Below the pieces are notes generated by a model that saw only the letters and a list, made by a program, of their open reading frames with translations, was not told where the DNA came from and did not search any database. DNA of 64,000 nt from Rutidosis leptorrhynchoides (taxonomy: Eukaryota; Streptophyta; Magnoliopsida; Asterales; Asteraceae). The DNA lies in the NCBI RefSeq assembly GCF_046630445.1, contig NC_092340.1:19508001-19572000 (forward strand), read 5' to 3'. The position numbers were made by a program, and so were the translations under genes. Positions 38,091 through 49,404 of this stretch are shown piece by piece (within the stretch, counting starts at the first letter, position 1; the number at the start of each line of letters is the position of its first letter).

Positions 38091-39692
38091 TGTAACGACC
38101 CGTCAAAATCGCTATTGACGCGGCACGTTAATCATTGATTCCACAGTGAGGTTTTGACCTCTATATGATACGTTTTGATAAAATATTGCATTCATTAAAA
38201 TAAGTGACTTTCTAAACATAGAAAGTCATAAACTTGTGGGCAAGTGCTTAGGTATAAGCAAAACCCCGAAATACATAAGTCTTTAATTTACAGGTTGACA
38301 TCACAGTCCAATTATTTATTACACAACGCAGTTTTATTTTGAATGCAATAAACTTTGTACAAAGCATGAGAGACTCCATGCAGGCAACAAGCACATCACA
38401 GCGGAAGCATTCTAAGGACCTGAGAATAAAACATGCTAAAAAGTCAACACGAATGTTGGTGAGTTATAGGTTTAATTGCTCGAGTCATAAACATATATAA
38501 AGATAGACCACAAAATTTCATCAAAAGTTTATCAATAGATTCTACGTAACAGAGCACCCTGGTAACTAAACTTAACGCTATAGTGATAATTACCCCATTC
38601 GTTTTAATACACGCAAACCAACGTGTCTTAAACTCAAATAACATACGTCCGTTAAAAGGCTAGCGCTCTAGCTCGGACGGGGATGTCAAGCCCTATGGAT
38701 CCATATACAATTATTCGCGCCCACAAGTCCATATCCTATGTACTGGCAGCTACTAGTTACCAAAGCTAAGGGATTTTCGGTTTAACTCAGTGTAGAATTT
38801 AGTATGTACTTGTGTCTTATCGCGTTTAAAATAAATTGCATGTATTCTCAGCCCAAAAATATTTAAAGTATTTAAAAAGGGAGACTATAACTCACAGTTC
38901 AATATTGCGATTCAATATTGTAGGCAAATTGCGTAGACGTAATGATGGTAGACGACTGTATGGTTGGTCTTGGATTCAAGAACAATACCCCGAACAATAC
39001 ACAATATTTCCTTATTTTAAAACGGTTTGAAACCCGAATTAAAAATACCCTCGAATATATTTTATTATTATTAAACTTAAAATTAAAATTATAATTATAA
39101 TTATAATTATAAAATTTACGTACAGATATAATTTATGAAAAATTTCGTCGAGCAAAACTGACCTTTTATAGTACTTTTCGATTTACTGTAGCTCATGCGA
39201 TCGCATGAGTTTTCAGTGTTTTTGCCATGCGATCGCATGGCCGCCTTTTCTGTTTCTGTTTGCTAGTTCGTCGACATCAAATAGTGTGTACTGTAGCAAA
39301 TAGTGTTACTGTAGCAAATAGTGTTTTAATGTAGCAATAGTGTTTTACTGTAGCAAATAGTGTTTACTGTAGCAAATCACTGTAGCAAATAGTGTTTTAC
39401 TGTAGCAAATAGTGTTTCACTGTAGCACTGTAGCAAAATACGGTTTCACTGTAGCAAATTAATTTTTACTGTAGCAAATAGGGTTTTACTGTAGGAAAGT
39501 CGTTTTTACTTGTATATATATATACATACATATAATTGCTCATGAATCGTCGAGAGTAGTCATAGGTAATTGTATATATGAAACAGTTCTAAAATTTTGA
39601 GACTCAATCTAACAGACTTTGTTTAACGTGTTAAAATAATAAATCGTATAGAGAATTGGTTTAAATAAGTCAAAAATTTTCGGGTCATCACA
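38091..39692 (-). repeat. RT-C 5' LTR (right copy)
   Basis: 1602-bp partner of 28092-29696 in the promoter position of the element. Paired palindromes are at 39192-39209 and 39224-39241, and the TATA box is at 39164-39170. The CTGTAGCA array is at about 39288-39500. Confidence 0.95.
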
Positions 39693-41111
39693 CTAGTGCT
39701 CGAGTATATATGTTTATGCATGCGTGTATGCTAAATTTCGTCGTTAGATAGTTATGATGAATCACGAATTAAATACATATATTACTGATAAAAGGTATAC
39801 GATATGCATGTTTTTTGAAAGCTGGCGAAAAATCAATAACTTTTCATTTAGAAATCGCGTAATTTCGATGAACGAATTAAAAGATATGGTCAAATGAATT
39901 ATGATTGACGTTAATTGGAATTGCTTTTGAATCTACAATTAATATTTAAACAACTTGTTTGTAAGATTGATAAATTGGATTTTTGAATATTACCAGCCGA
40001 GTAAATGAATCCTTATATAAGGCACATCTCGTTTTGTTGAACTATTGTCAAAATTGACTTTTTGAAACGACTTTGGATAACTTTTGTATGTCGATCTCGA
40101 GCATTAGGATTGTGATACACTATGACCTGACCTAGCTTGATAGACATTTATTGACCAACATATATTCTCTAGGTTGAGATCTACGGTTATTTGTTAATCC
40201 GAGTTTCGGTCACATTTTGGTGAACGACTTTATATGCTGCTAAGGTGAGTTTCATTGATCCCTTTTTAATTGCTTTTGCAATATATTTTTGGGCTGAGAA
40301 TACATGCAATTTATTTTAAACGCAATGGACACAAGTACATACTAAATTCTACACCGAGTTTGAATCGAAAATTCCTTAGCTTTGGTAACTAGTAACTGTC
40401 GATTATAAGAACCGATGGGCGCGAAAAGAGGTATATGGATCCATAGGGCTTGACATCCCCGTCTGTTCCAGGTATAGAAACCCTAGCATGAACTATAAAA
40501 CATACGTATGCTATTTGAGTTTAATATACGTTGGATTGCGTGTATTGTACATGTTGGTTGCATGTATATTAAAATAGGGGTACTTATTATATAGACGTTA
40601 AAGCTTAGTTACCAGTGTGCTCAATCTTGTAGAATAATTTGATAAACGTTTCTGGATGAAACAACTGAAATCTTGTGGTCCACCTTTATATACAGATTAT
40701 GCGATACATTAAAACTATGAACTCACCAACCTTTGTGTTGACACTTGTTAGCATGTTTATTCTCGGGTTTCCTAGAAGTCTTCCGCTGTTTGTTTATATG
40801 TTAGACAAGCTATGTGCATGGAGTCTTGCATGACATATTTTTCAAGGAAACGTTGCATTCACAAAATCATCACCATGTATCTATTTTGACTGCATTGTCA
40901 ACAGAATTATTATTGTAAACCATTATTTACGGTGATTGTCTATATGTAGAAATCATCCGATGTCTAAAACCTTTGATTTAAGTATTCATTTATTGTATAC
41001 CTTTTTAAAAGAATGCAATGTTTATAAAACGTATCATATAGAGGTCAAATACCTCGCTATGAAATCGATGAATGACGTATTCGTCCATATGGATTTGGAG
41101 CGATCTTCACA
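39693..41111 (+). repeat. RT-B 3' LTR, second part
   Basis: Continues RT-B LTR sequence from CTAGTGCTCGAG, matching 21408-22823, and ends CGATCTTCACA followed by the ATTAT duplication. Confidence 0.95.
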
Positions 41112-41211
41112 ATTATTAACTTTTTTAGGATTTTATTAAACTGATGTAGCACATAAGTTACAACTTATATCGTTATTTTAGAGTTTATGGTTGTAATGTT
41201 AACTTAAAAAT

Positions 41212-41290
41212 GTGGATATTGATATTCACCATGGTGACGGGGTTGAAGAAGCCTTCTTTACTATCGACAAGGTGATGATTGTTCCTTTTC
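41212..41290 (+). pseudogene. histone deacetylase (RPD3/HDA1 class) fragment
   Basis: This reads [16 protein letters not shown] in one frame, the zinc-binding core of class I plant histone deacetylases (canonical [15 protein letters not shown]), then diverges. Only about 26 codons remain and no other deacetylase exon was found nearby. It cannot function alone and is most simply a Helitron-captured piece. Confidence 0.8.
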
Positions 41291-41581
41291 TTTGGAACGG
41301 GCCATTTTCTAATCTATGTAGAACAAAAGGGTGTGTAAATTACAAAATGAAAATTGTATATTTATTTTAGTGTTTTTTTTTTTTTAGATTTACTATATAT
41401 TTTCTAAATATTGTAAAGTATATGAACATCATCGTTTGCAGGTTATTCCTCCTGGACGGATTTCAGCAAGGTTATACAAGAAGTGAATGAAGCGGACGGG
41501 GATTTAACATTGACCAACACATAAGGGTCTTCTCCAAAAGCAGTGCCACCAATATGGTCAGAAGTGAGTAAACCTTGCAAA

Positions 41582-41703
41582 CGGGTCGGATTGGGTCGGG
41601 ACCCGAACGGGTTTTAGGATGAAACGGGTCATGGTTAGAACGGGTCAGGCTATTTTGTTGGGTCAAACAGTTCAGGTCTAAATGGGTTAGGTCGGGTCAG
41701 GTA
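41582..41703. repeat. degenerate GGGTCGGGT repeats
   Basis: Variants of CGGGTCGG, CGGGTCA and TGGGTCA recur about eight times. This is a common simple repeat of plant genomes. No function is visible. Confidence 0.65.
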
Positions 41704-43036
41704 GATACCCTTTTCTCGAAGTTTCGTAATACATGTTTCAGTTTTGTACTGTGTTTTTATTTCAATTTTGCATGATTATTAAGAAAAGTCATTCTTTTAC
41801 ATCTTCGGGACATTCATTCTTCAATAGAACGATTATTGCAGGTTATGCAATTTTTGACAAATCCTGACAAACCAATGTTTTACTAGCCTTATCAAAACCA
41901 GATCCAAAGAAAAACATTACTACTCTTTTTAAGGCTTTTGGTTATTATTTTTATTTTTATTTTTACCGTATCCTACATTAACGGACAAATCTCTAGCAAA
42001 CTCAATGTTACTTGGTCTAACAATCCTATTGGGTACTCAATGAGTATTGACTCTTTATGATTCGGTATATATATTTGTATTGAGTAGATAGAATACCAAA
42101 GTTTGATTTATTTTTTTAAACTTCCTTATATCTTGCACTTGTTTCTCTTTCAGCTTTTATAAAGTGAAGATCTTCATCTGTCAAAAATGCGTGTAGCATT
42201 AGATGGTATGATCTTGGATGTGAAGGTTTACCTGATGGTACAATCATTTAAGACTTTTCCAGAGCGCATTAGTTATTTGGCAGGAACCATTTGATTTTCC
42301 ACCACATCATAAAGTTATTCGGGGAACCCTCATTGTCATTACTACTACATGTTTGGTCAATTTCAGGTTTGTCAACAAAAAAGTGTTTATTTTCATCATG
42401 ATATTATTTATGTTGCTTCATCTGTTGTCTGACATATGCTAACGAATATGTCGAAGAAGATAACAGCTGAATTGAACACCTAATTAATAGTAGTATTTTT
42501 AAGAAGGCAGTAATCACCTTCCGATTTATCATGAATCTGGTCAGGCACTTAGGGGTAGTAATCGCCTTCCAGCTGTGTATATCTATTCAACTTTTAATAA
42601 TCCAAGTTGTATTATTTTGAAATTATTTTCGGATGCTTATAAATTTGATGATTATGAATTTGGTTAATTGATTGAGATGCAAAACATTTCCTGGTTGGTT
42701 ATGATTTCTTGCGATATTATGATATTAGAATATGATATTAAAATTCTAATTATAATTATGATTTGGTGAGCAATATGATTTTGTGTTAAGTTGAAGCAAG
42801 TGAATATTCATTGTGAATTTGCAAAGCGAGTATCATTCAAGGATCTTGTTTCGATTATTGAAATGAGGAAACATCATAGGTGAAAAGTGGATCGACATCA
42901 AAAGACTTGCGCGAATTCGCAACCCAACTACATTTCGTAAATGTTACTGTCTTAACGTATTTGAAACGTAGATGGTGCGTGAGATGTTGGTCTGTTTGGT
43001 TTTTTATGGTGTAATGATTCATTTTTTTTACTTGTA

Positions 43037-43120
43037 GCTGTCAAACAATTGGATAAAAAAGGACTCCAGGGTACGTGAATTTCTTGTGGAAGAGCTTAAG
43101 CCTAGCCTTCACAGAATTTG
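43037..43120 (+). pseudogene. PBS1-like receptor-like cytoplasmic kinase fragment
   Basis: After a splice-acceptor-like TTGTAG, the sequence reads AVKQLDKKGLQG and then, after a small deletion that shifts frame, REFLVEELKPSLH. This matches kinase subdomains II-III of the PBS1/RLCK-VII family (canonical AVKQLDRNGLQGNREFLVE), including the ATP-anchoring Lys. The rest of the kinase is absent. It is a captured, frameshifted fragment. Confidence 0.75.
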
Positions 43121-43734
43121 ATCACTTACTGTGTTTGTTAATAGTGACTAAAAAAGTTCACTCAGGTTTAAATTTTATTGAATTATTGTTCACTCAGGTT
43201 GTATATGTTGGTTTGTATATATGTGAGTATTTGAATACACCTTACATCTAGGAATACTTTGGGTTCATTAGATATATCGACATGTTATTAGTAACTTCAA
43301 CCCAAGCTAACCCAATACTCTGTATGTAAATATGTTCTCATGTATTACTCCATTACAACAATCTTTCAAAGGTGTGATGACCCGGAAATTTCGACTAAAT
43401 TTAAACTTAATCTTAAATGATTAATGACTTCGACACGATAAGCAAAGCCTATGAAGTTGAATCTCAAAATTTTGAACTATTCAATTACCCTTCGGTTGTT
43501 CTCAACGATTCGCGAACCATTATATGTAAACAGATACATATATATACTATAACTTGAAAACGTAACAAAGTTTTAATTGCATGATACCGTACATTAAACT
43601 TATTGGTTTATATATCTATTTGAATATATATGATTTCAAGTTATTTAGTAAACGATAGTAACATTCGATTATTGATTCGATTGATATTTAGATAAGTTAA
43701 CTAAAACGTTTAAGATGAACAAGTAAAATACTAA

Positions 43735-43880
43735 TTTGCTACAGTATTTTCAAATTGCTACAGTACCCAAAATGCTACAGTGTTTTCAAAAATCACTATT
43801 TGCTACAGTGAAATTGACTTTGCTACAGTGAATTGCTACAGTAAAAATGACTTTGCTACAGTAACTTTGCTACAGTAACA
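43735..43880 (+). repeat. CTGTAGCA array in solo-2 (reverse-complement reading)
   Basis: About eight TGCTACAGT units on the plus strand of this plus-oriented LTR. Relative to the LTR, the motif orientation agrees with solo-1, solo-3 and RT-C, and the array again lies upstream of the palindromes. Confidence 0.8.
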
Positions 43881-44268
43881 CTATTTCAAAATGAAAATGT
43901 ATATATTATATATATATTAACAAATAGCGAGACGATGATTTATAGAAGTAAATGACCAAAACATTTGAAAGTTTAAGATATACTATGAGTGGTATAGTTT
44001 ATGGATAATTTAAGACTATATTTTGACAAAGGTACGTGACACGAAACGTAAAATGCAAGTTTTCTAAAGGTACGAAAGGACATTCGAAAAACTGGAACCG
44101 GGACATAAGTCGAGTGATGACGTACGACTTATCGGAACAAAAATTACAAGTCAACTATGCACGTGAATTTAATATAATATATAATTAATTATTTAAATTA
44201 TATATATTATATTAATATTTTATCATGTCGACAAACAAATGGACAAATGATTCTGAGCTGGAAATTGA

Positions 44269-44347
44269 GGCCATGCGATCGCATGGCCATCATGCCCAAA
44301 ATCCATGCGATCGCATGAGGCAAAATTTCAGGCCAAGAGCTATAAAT
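44269..44347 (+). promoter_or_regulatory. solo-2 promoter: paired palindromes plus TATA
   Basis: GGCCATGCGATCGCATGGCC (44269-44288) is a perfect 20-bp palindrome. CATGCGATCGCATG (44304-44317) is the proximal copy. Their centres are 32 bp apart, and TATAAAT (44341-44347) begins 30.5 bp from the proximal centre. Confidence 0.8.
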
Positions 44348-44410
44348 TCTCGAGTTTTGGCCAGATAAATCACACACACATATATATTATTTTTACTCCG
44401 TATTTATTTA

Positions 44411-44483
<73 letters not shown>
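44411..44483. repeat. (ATT)n microsatellite in solo-2
   Basis: Pure ATT repeats, longer than the equivalent tracts in solo-1 (33270-33302) and solo-3 (about 60840-60865). They generate a spurious poly-Leu frame. Confidence 0.95.
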
Positions 44484-44486
<3 letters not shown>

Positions 44487-45913
44487 AATAAGATTATTAT
44501 TAATCTTATTATTTTTATTATTAGTGTTATTATTTTTGCGATACAAAAATAATAATGTACATAAAATATTACGACGGAGTGCTGTCCAAGTAATTTTTCA
44601 AAACGAGTTTTCGAGAAAGCTAGAGCTAAGGAAAATATGGGTTATTGCCAAGGAGGTTATGGGTAATATTCGGGGGTATTTTTGTGAATCAAACCTCGTG
44701 CTTATTATCTCCAATGCGTCTACGTGCTTTCCTGCAATATTGTATATCAATATTAAACTGTGAGTTTCATATGATCCCTTTTACTCTCTACATTTTTGGG
44801 CTGAGAATACATGCAAATGCTTTATTAACTGATTTACAATATATATATGCGTGAGTTTCATTGCTCCCTTTTTACAAATATTTTTGGGCTGAGAATACAT
44901 GTGCAGTTTTATAAACTGTTTTACTAAATGGATACAAATACTAAAACTGATTTTGTGTGAGTTTCATATGATCCCTTTTACTCTCTATTTTTTTGGGCTG
45001 AGAATACATGCAATTTATTTTAAACAATGGACACAAGTACATACAAAATTCTATACTGAGTTTGAACCGAAAATCCCTTAGCTTTGGTAACTGTTAACTG
45101 CCAGTTATAAGAACTGGTGGGCGCGAGTAGTAGTATATGGATCCATAGGGCTTGACATCCCCGTCCGAGCTAGAGCGCTAGCCTTTTAACAGACGTATGC
45201 TATTTGATAAGCGTACACGTTGGTTTGCGTGTATTATTAAGATGATTATACAAAGGGTACAAATTATATATACGTTAAAGTTTAGTTACCAGGGTGCTCA
45301 ACTTTGTAGAACCGATTGATAAACGTTTCGGATGAAACAACTGAAATCTTGTGATCCCCCTTTTATGTAAAACCTATTGATAAACGTTTCGGATGAAACA
45401 ACTGAAATCTTGTGATTCCCCTTTTATGTAAAACCTATTGATAAACGTTTTGAATAAAACAACTGAACTTTTGTAATCCACATTGATATACGGATTATGT
45501 GTAATATTAAAACTATGAACTCACCAACCTTTGTGTTGACACTTGAAGCATGTTTATTCTCAGGTTTCCTAGAAGTCTTCCGCTGTTTGCTTATATGTTA
45601 GACAAGCTATGTGCATGGAGTCATACATGGCATATTTTTCAAGGAAACGTTGCATTCACCAAATCATCACCATGTATCTTATTTTGACTGTACTGTCAAC
45701 GGAAGTACTATTGTAAACTATTATTTACAGTGATTGTCTATATGTAGAAATCATCAGATGTTGAAAATCTTTGATTTAAATATTCATTTATGGTGTGCCT
45801 TTTCAAAAGAATGCAATGTTTACAAAACGTATCATATAGAGGTCAAATACCTCGCAATGAAATCAATGAATGACGTATTGTCCATATGGATTTGGAGCGA
45901 TCGTCACAAAAGG

Positions 45914-45944
45914 TAAACCCGCGAATTCGCGGGTCTTAAGCTAG
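45914..45944 (+). mobile_element. 3' terminus of Helitron-1
   Basis: A perfect 18-bp palindrome ACCCGCGAATTCGCGGGT (45917-45934) is followed after six bases by CTAG (45941-45944) and then T. A GC-rich hairpin about ten bases before a CTRR end, with insertion before T, is the Helitron 3' signature. Solo-2 was inserted three bases upstream of the hairpin. Confidence 0.85.
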
Positions 45945-46017
45945 TATAGATTTACAATACGTAGATTAGATTTAGATTGATTATTAAATACGTAATATTA
46001 ATAGTGTGTATATTCTA

Positions 46018-48117
46018 CTAGATTTTGAGCCCGTGCGTTGCACGACTACTCAAAATCTGTTTTAAATAAGTTACTTATTTTAATTTTATAACTTTTGATC
46101 TACATTTTCAAACAATATTCGTGGTTGCGTTTAAGGGGGACATGTCGACCCAATAGCTTAAGTGTGGTTAATTTGAGCCCGGACTCTATTTTCAATGGGT
46201 CATAGCGGTTACTATTTGAAAGTTTAGATAAAATGGTAATGGGTTTAATTAGTTGACCAGATCAAAAGAGTCAAAATTTACCCATTTTGTTATCGATTCA
46301 TTGAAATATTTTAAATGTATGTCTTTCAAATAATATGTTACATCATATTTTGACTACCACAAATAATACAGAGGAATCAATAAGACTAAAATGAAATGAA
46401 CAATGAAGTGTTGGAACCAAGTTCATAATTTAGAGGTTAGAGATGTACAGTCGGTTTAACTCTCAGAATCAGTTAAAACTTCCACCAAGTTTATACTTTA
46501 GAGGTTAGAGAAGGAACATATATTTTATTATGCAGATTTATAAACTACTCCTTTTCAACCTTCTCTCCAACAAACAAATTATGTATCAATTTTCTTCTTT
46601 GACGTTATATTTCCACAAACAAATTATGTACTCCCTCTGTCCCAATTCTTTTCATTTTAAATACAATAAACAAATTAACAAATCTTTAATTAATGATTGT
46701 TCTTAGAAACAAAACTGTCTATGTGTCGCCATTTTCATTGTGTGCTCCGACGATCGCCGAAAACTCTTTAAAAAATGACGCATTTCTAGTATGTTAGTAT
46801 GTCTCGTTGACAGAACAGGACTATAAGGTACATATATATTTCATATTGCGTGTAGTTGCAACAACAAAAAATTGCTCGAGTTCTATCGGATTTAAGAAAT
46901 CGGTTGAATCTAATTATGTACGTAATGGTATAATTTTACTAATACAGAGTAATACGTTACCATTCCCTCAAAATTAGTATTAAAAATTGTTCGGTAATTT
47001 TTCTTATGATTTTATATGAACAAATGTGTGTATGAATATACTATAATAATGAGTAGTGATATATGCACAACCAATTTTTACAAATACACAGAAATTAAAT
47101 TGTGTAAAATTGAGTTTAGTGAATTTTTAAATTAAATGGGTACATATGATAGTTTTAGTATTTAAATTGGGTATATATGATATTATATGATTTACTTGGG
47201 TAAATATATAATTTTAAAAGTTGATAAGGCCACTTGCTATGGTTATGTTCTTTAACATAATTTTTACCCGCCACATCAGCGCCACATCAGCACAAACACT
47301 TTAACATTTCTTTCACATTCCTTTCACTAAACACTCACTATTATACACTCCTTTCACTAAACACTAATTATTATTTAAATACAATACATATAAAATTAAA
47401 ATATAAATAAATAAATTAGCTGTATATATAACCAATTTTAGCCAATATAAATAAATAAATTCCCTGTATATATAACCAATTTTAACCAATTTCAAACTTT
47501 CAATCAAGATCTGACAATTAAAAAGAATACATGTTGAAGATTCTCACCACCAAACACCAAGATCTGACAATGAATTGTCTGAATCTACACATAACCTATC
47601 ATCAAACTCATATAGTGATATACATACAGAAAACAATAACTACCTTTGGTAGAAGAATTAGCATAAGGATCAGAAGAACTGATCACGGAATTGGTAATCG
47701 GAACCGATCGTCATTATTCCAATCATCGACGACAACGACATCGCCGAAAGCGGTTGCCGGAACAATTTAACGGCGATTTGGAATTGAATCAGAATGCGAC
47801 GTCTTTTGCGAAGCTGAGGCCATTAACAAAAGGGGTTAACAAATTCACTAAATTGAAAAAGAAATAACAAAAAGTCTTGTGGGGCCCATCAAAAGAATCC
47901 GTTATCGTCGTTGCAGGGCCCACTGGCGGAGCCAGTGGCGATTTGCTGTTGATGGTGGTGACAGGGTAGCGAGCTGTGGCGGTGGTGGCTCACGATTGAT
48001 AGCAAGTGGCCTAAGGGTATATATGAATAATTGTGATATGTGGAAATTATACTTGGCTTAATATGCAATATTTAAGGAGCTAATGTCAAACCTAATCAAA
48101 TCTCTCTTTTATATAGA
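46018..48117 (-). mobile_element. Helitron-2: non-autonomous Helitron
   Basis: On the minus strand it begins TCTATATAAAAGAGAGATTTG at 48117 (listed here to 48097) and ends with hairpin CGTGCAACGCACG (46032-46044), GGCTCAAAAT and CTAG (46018-46021). The flanking bases are A and T, as required for Helitron insertion between A and T. It encodes no Rep/helicase. It carries a PIF/Harbinger-like MITE (47228-48011). The remaining sequence shows no recognised gene. Confidence 0.85.
47228..48011. mobile_element. PIF/Harbinger-like MITE inside Helitron-2
   Basis: Terminal inverted repeats GGCCACTTGCTAT (47228-47240) and ATAGCAAGTGGCC (47999-48011) are flanked by the 3-bp duplication TAA (47225-47227 and 48012-48014). 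A TWA duplication is typical of PIF/Harbinger. The 784-bp interior has a higher-GC part at about 47640-48000 but no recognisable transposase. The 79- and 60-residue frames there match nothing I know. Confidence 0.7.
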
Positions 48118-48295
48118 TATATAAATATAAATAGTATTTACGAATAGGATAGGATGTAGCTGTGTGTTACTTAACTTTTGGAGAGGATGTTTTGATTAAT
48201 AACTTAATTAAACATGTATAAATTTTCTCATTAATAGAATTAGCATTCAACTCACTTTGTTAATAAGCCCGATCACCAAGGGCGGAGCTAGGAAA

Positions 48296-48953
48296 TAGGG
48301 ATGGCAATGGTCACCCGATCCAGTGGATATCCCCCCGATCCACCGATTTCGAGATGGATATGGATGAACCTAAATGGATATGGATACGGATATGGATGAA
48401 CCTAAATGGATATGGATATGGATGAAAAGTTTCATCCATAGATATATCCATTAACACCCGAAATACATATACAAATACATAAATATCGATATATCCTTAC
48501 ATATTTACTATTACAAATGAATTTACCGTTAGATTTACATTTTGCTTTCTACTCTATAATGAAATAACTATGACATCTTACAATAAAACACTTAAAACTA
48601 ACAAAATAAACATAAAAATTACATATTTAATATGACATAATCTATGTTTAATAACAAATTGTGTTCTATCTTCGACAAAGATTACATATTCTTGCGGATA
48701 TATTTTAATTATGTCGTGTTAAATTTATTTTTGCTATACTATATCTTTGTTTTCATCGCATATTAGAAAATATATCACATTTTTTTAATATGCAATGGAT
48801 ATCTATCAACCCGCTTAATCCAGCGGATATGGATATAGATGGATGAACAAAAATTAAATGGATATGGATATGGATATGGATGGACAAAAACTAAATGAAT
48901 ATGGATGTGGATATGGCATCACCAGATCCATATCCGATCCATTGCTATTCCTA
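48296..48953. mobile_element. hAT-type MITE with GGATAT internal repeats
   Basis: Terminal inverted repeats TAGGGATGGCAATGG and CCATTGCTATTCCTA are flanked by the 8-bp duplication CTAGGAAA (48288-48295 and 48954-48961). TAGGGnTGGCAAT ends and 8-bp duplications fit hAT. The subterminal regions are full of GGATATGGAT units in direct and inverted form. No transposase is encoded. Confidence 0.85.
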
Positions 48954-49088
48954 CTAGGAAATGGTGTTACATGAGAATACTAAAATATAACAAATCTTAA
49001 AAATCTAACTGACAGAGTATGATTAGCTATAAAAAATAATAAAATAAAGTTAACTTATAACACAATGTCCTACGATATTTCTTTTGTT

Positions 49089-49404
49089 GATAAATAAAAT
49101 TTTGACAAAATTTCATTCCTTGTCCCTGAACTATACATCAAATTTGACTCCTTGTCCTTTTTCTTTTTTTGTGCATCCCTCGTCCCTAATGTATCAAAAT
49201 TCTACATCCCTCGTCCTTTTTCTTGATTCCTTGTCCTTTTTCTTTCTGTCAATTCTACATCTCTCGTCCCTAAAAATGACGAGAGATGTAGAATTGTGAT
49301 ACATTAGGGACGAGGGATGCACAAAAAAAAGTAAAAGGACGAGGAGTCAAATTTGATGTAAAGTTCAGGGACGAGGAATAAAATTTTGTCTAAATTTTTT
49401 TATC
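49089..49404. mobile_element. foldback element (long inverted repeat)
   Basis: Left and right halves are reverse complements over about 120 bp each, for example TCCTTGTCCCTGAACT and TGCATCCCTCGTCCCTAATG and their complements. The loop contains tandem CCTCGTCCTTTTTCTT-like units. No clear target duplication was found, so the superfamily is undetermined. Confidence 0.75.

Larger units (their letters stand above)
28092..39692 (-). mobile_element. RT-C: young, near-intact Tekay-like retrotransposon
   Basis: Minus-strand element with LTRs at 28092-29696 and 38091-39692 and the CTAGT duplication at 28087-28091 and 39693-39697. The LTRs differ by about ten substitutions plus a few repeat-length changes by eye, so insertion is recent. 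The coding region is one gag-pol frame once solo-1 (31832-34427) is discounted. A separate pre-gag ORF is at 37209-37895. It sits in the 3' LTR of RT-B. Confidence 0.95.
20224..41111 (+). mobile_element. RT-B: non-autonomous LTR retrotransposon with nested insertions
   Basis: 5' LTR 20224-22823, interior 22824-26863, 3' LTR 26864-28091 continued at 39693-41111. The 5-bp duplication ATTAT is at 20219-20223 and 41112-41116. The primer site and polypurine tract are intact, but the 4-kb interior has no gag, protease, reverse transcriptase or integrase and keeps only a pre-gag-type ORF. It must have moved using enzymes of relatives. Its 3' LTR is interrupted by RT-C at a CTAGT site. Confidence 0.93.
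41117..43372 (+). mobile_element. middle part of probable Helitron-1 with captured gene pieces
   Basis: Non-coding sequence with intron-like stretches and at least two short host-gene fragments (41212-41290 and 43037-43120), both on the plus strand and therefore collinear with the Helitron. The pieces come from unrelated genes, as expected for multi-gene capture. There is no Rep/helicase. Assignment to the Helitron ending at 45944 is by continuity. Confidence 0.5.
43373..45908 (+). repeat. solo-2: solo LTR at the 3' end of Helitron-1
   Basis: A complete 2536-bp LTR with ends TGTGATGACCC and CGATCGTCACA, flanked by AAAGG at 43368-43372 and 45909-45913. It is in the opposite orientation to solo-1 and solo-3 but the same family. 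Three tandem modules, each with GTGAGTTTCAT and GGGCTGAGAATACATG, lie between 44757 and 45012. Two to three 60-bp units with GAAACAACTGAAATCTTGTG lie at 45315-45480. A 152-residue frame (44305-44763) starts inside the second palindrome and runs through an ATT repeat, so it is probably not a gene. Confidence 0.95.

Noticed and set aside
44305-44763. 152-residue ORF in solo-2 (also 32999-33433 in solo-1)
   Set aside because: It starts inside a palindrome, crosses an ATT microsatellite read as poly-Leu, and the equivalent frame is closed in RT-B. The nucleotide conservation is better explained as LTR leader sequence.
46631-46660. Stowaway MITE end (CTCCCTCTGTCCC after TA)
   Set aside because: No matching inverted end was found within the following kilobase.
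47531-48061. 79- and 60-residue ORFs inside the PIF-like MITE
   Set aside because: Composition follows simple repeats and no transposase or host domain was recognised.
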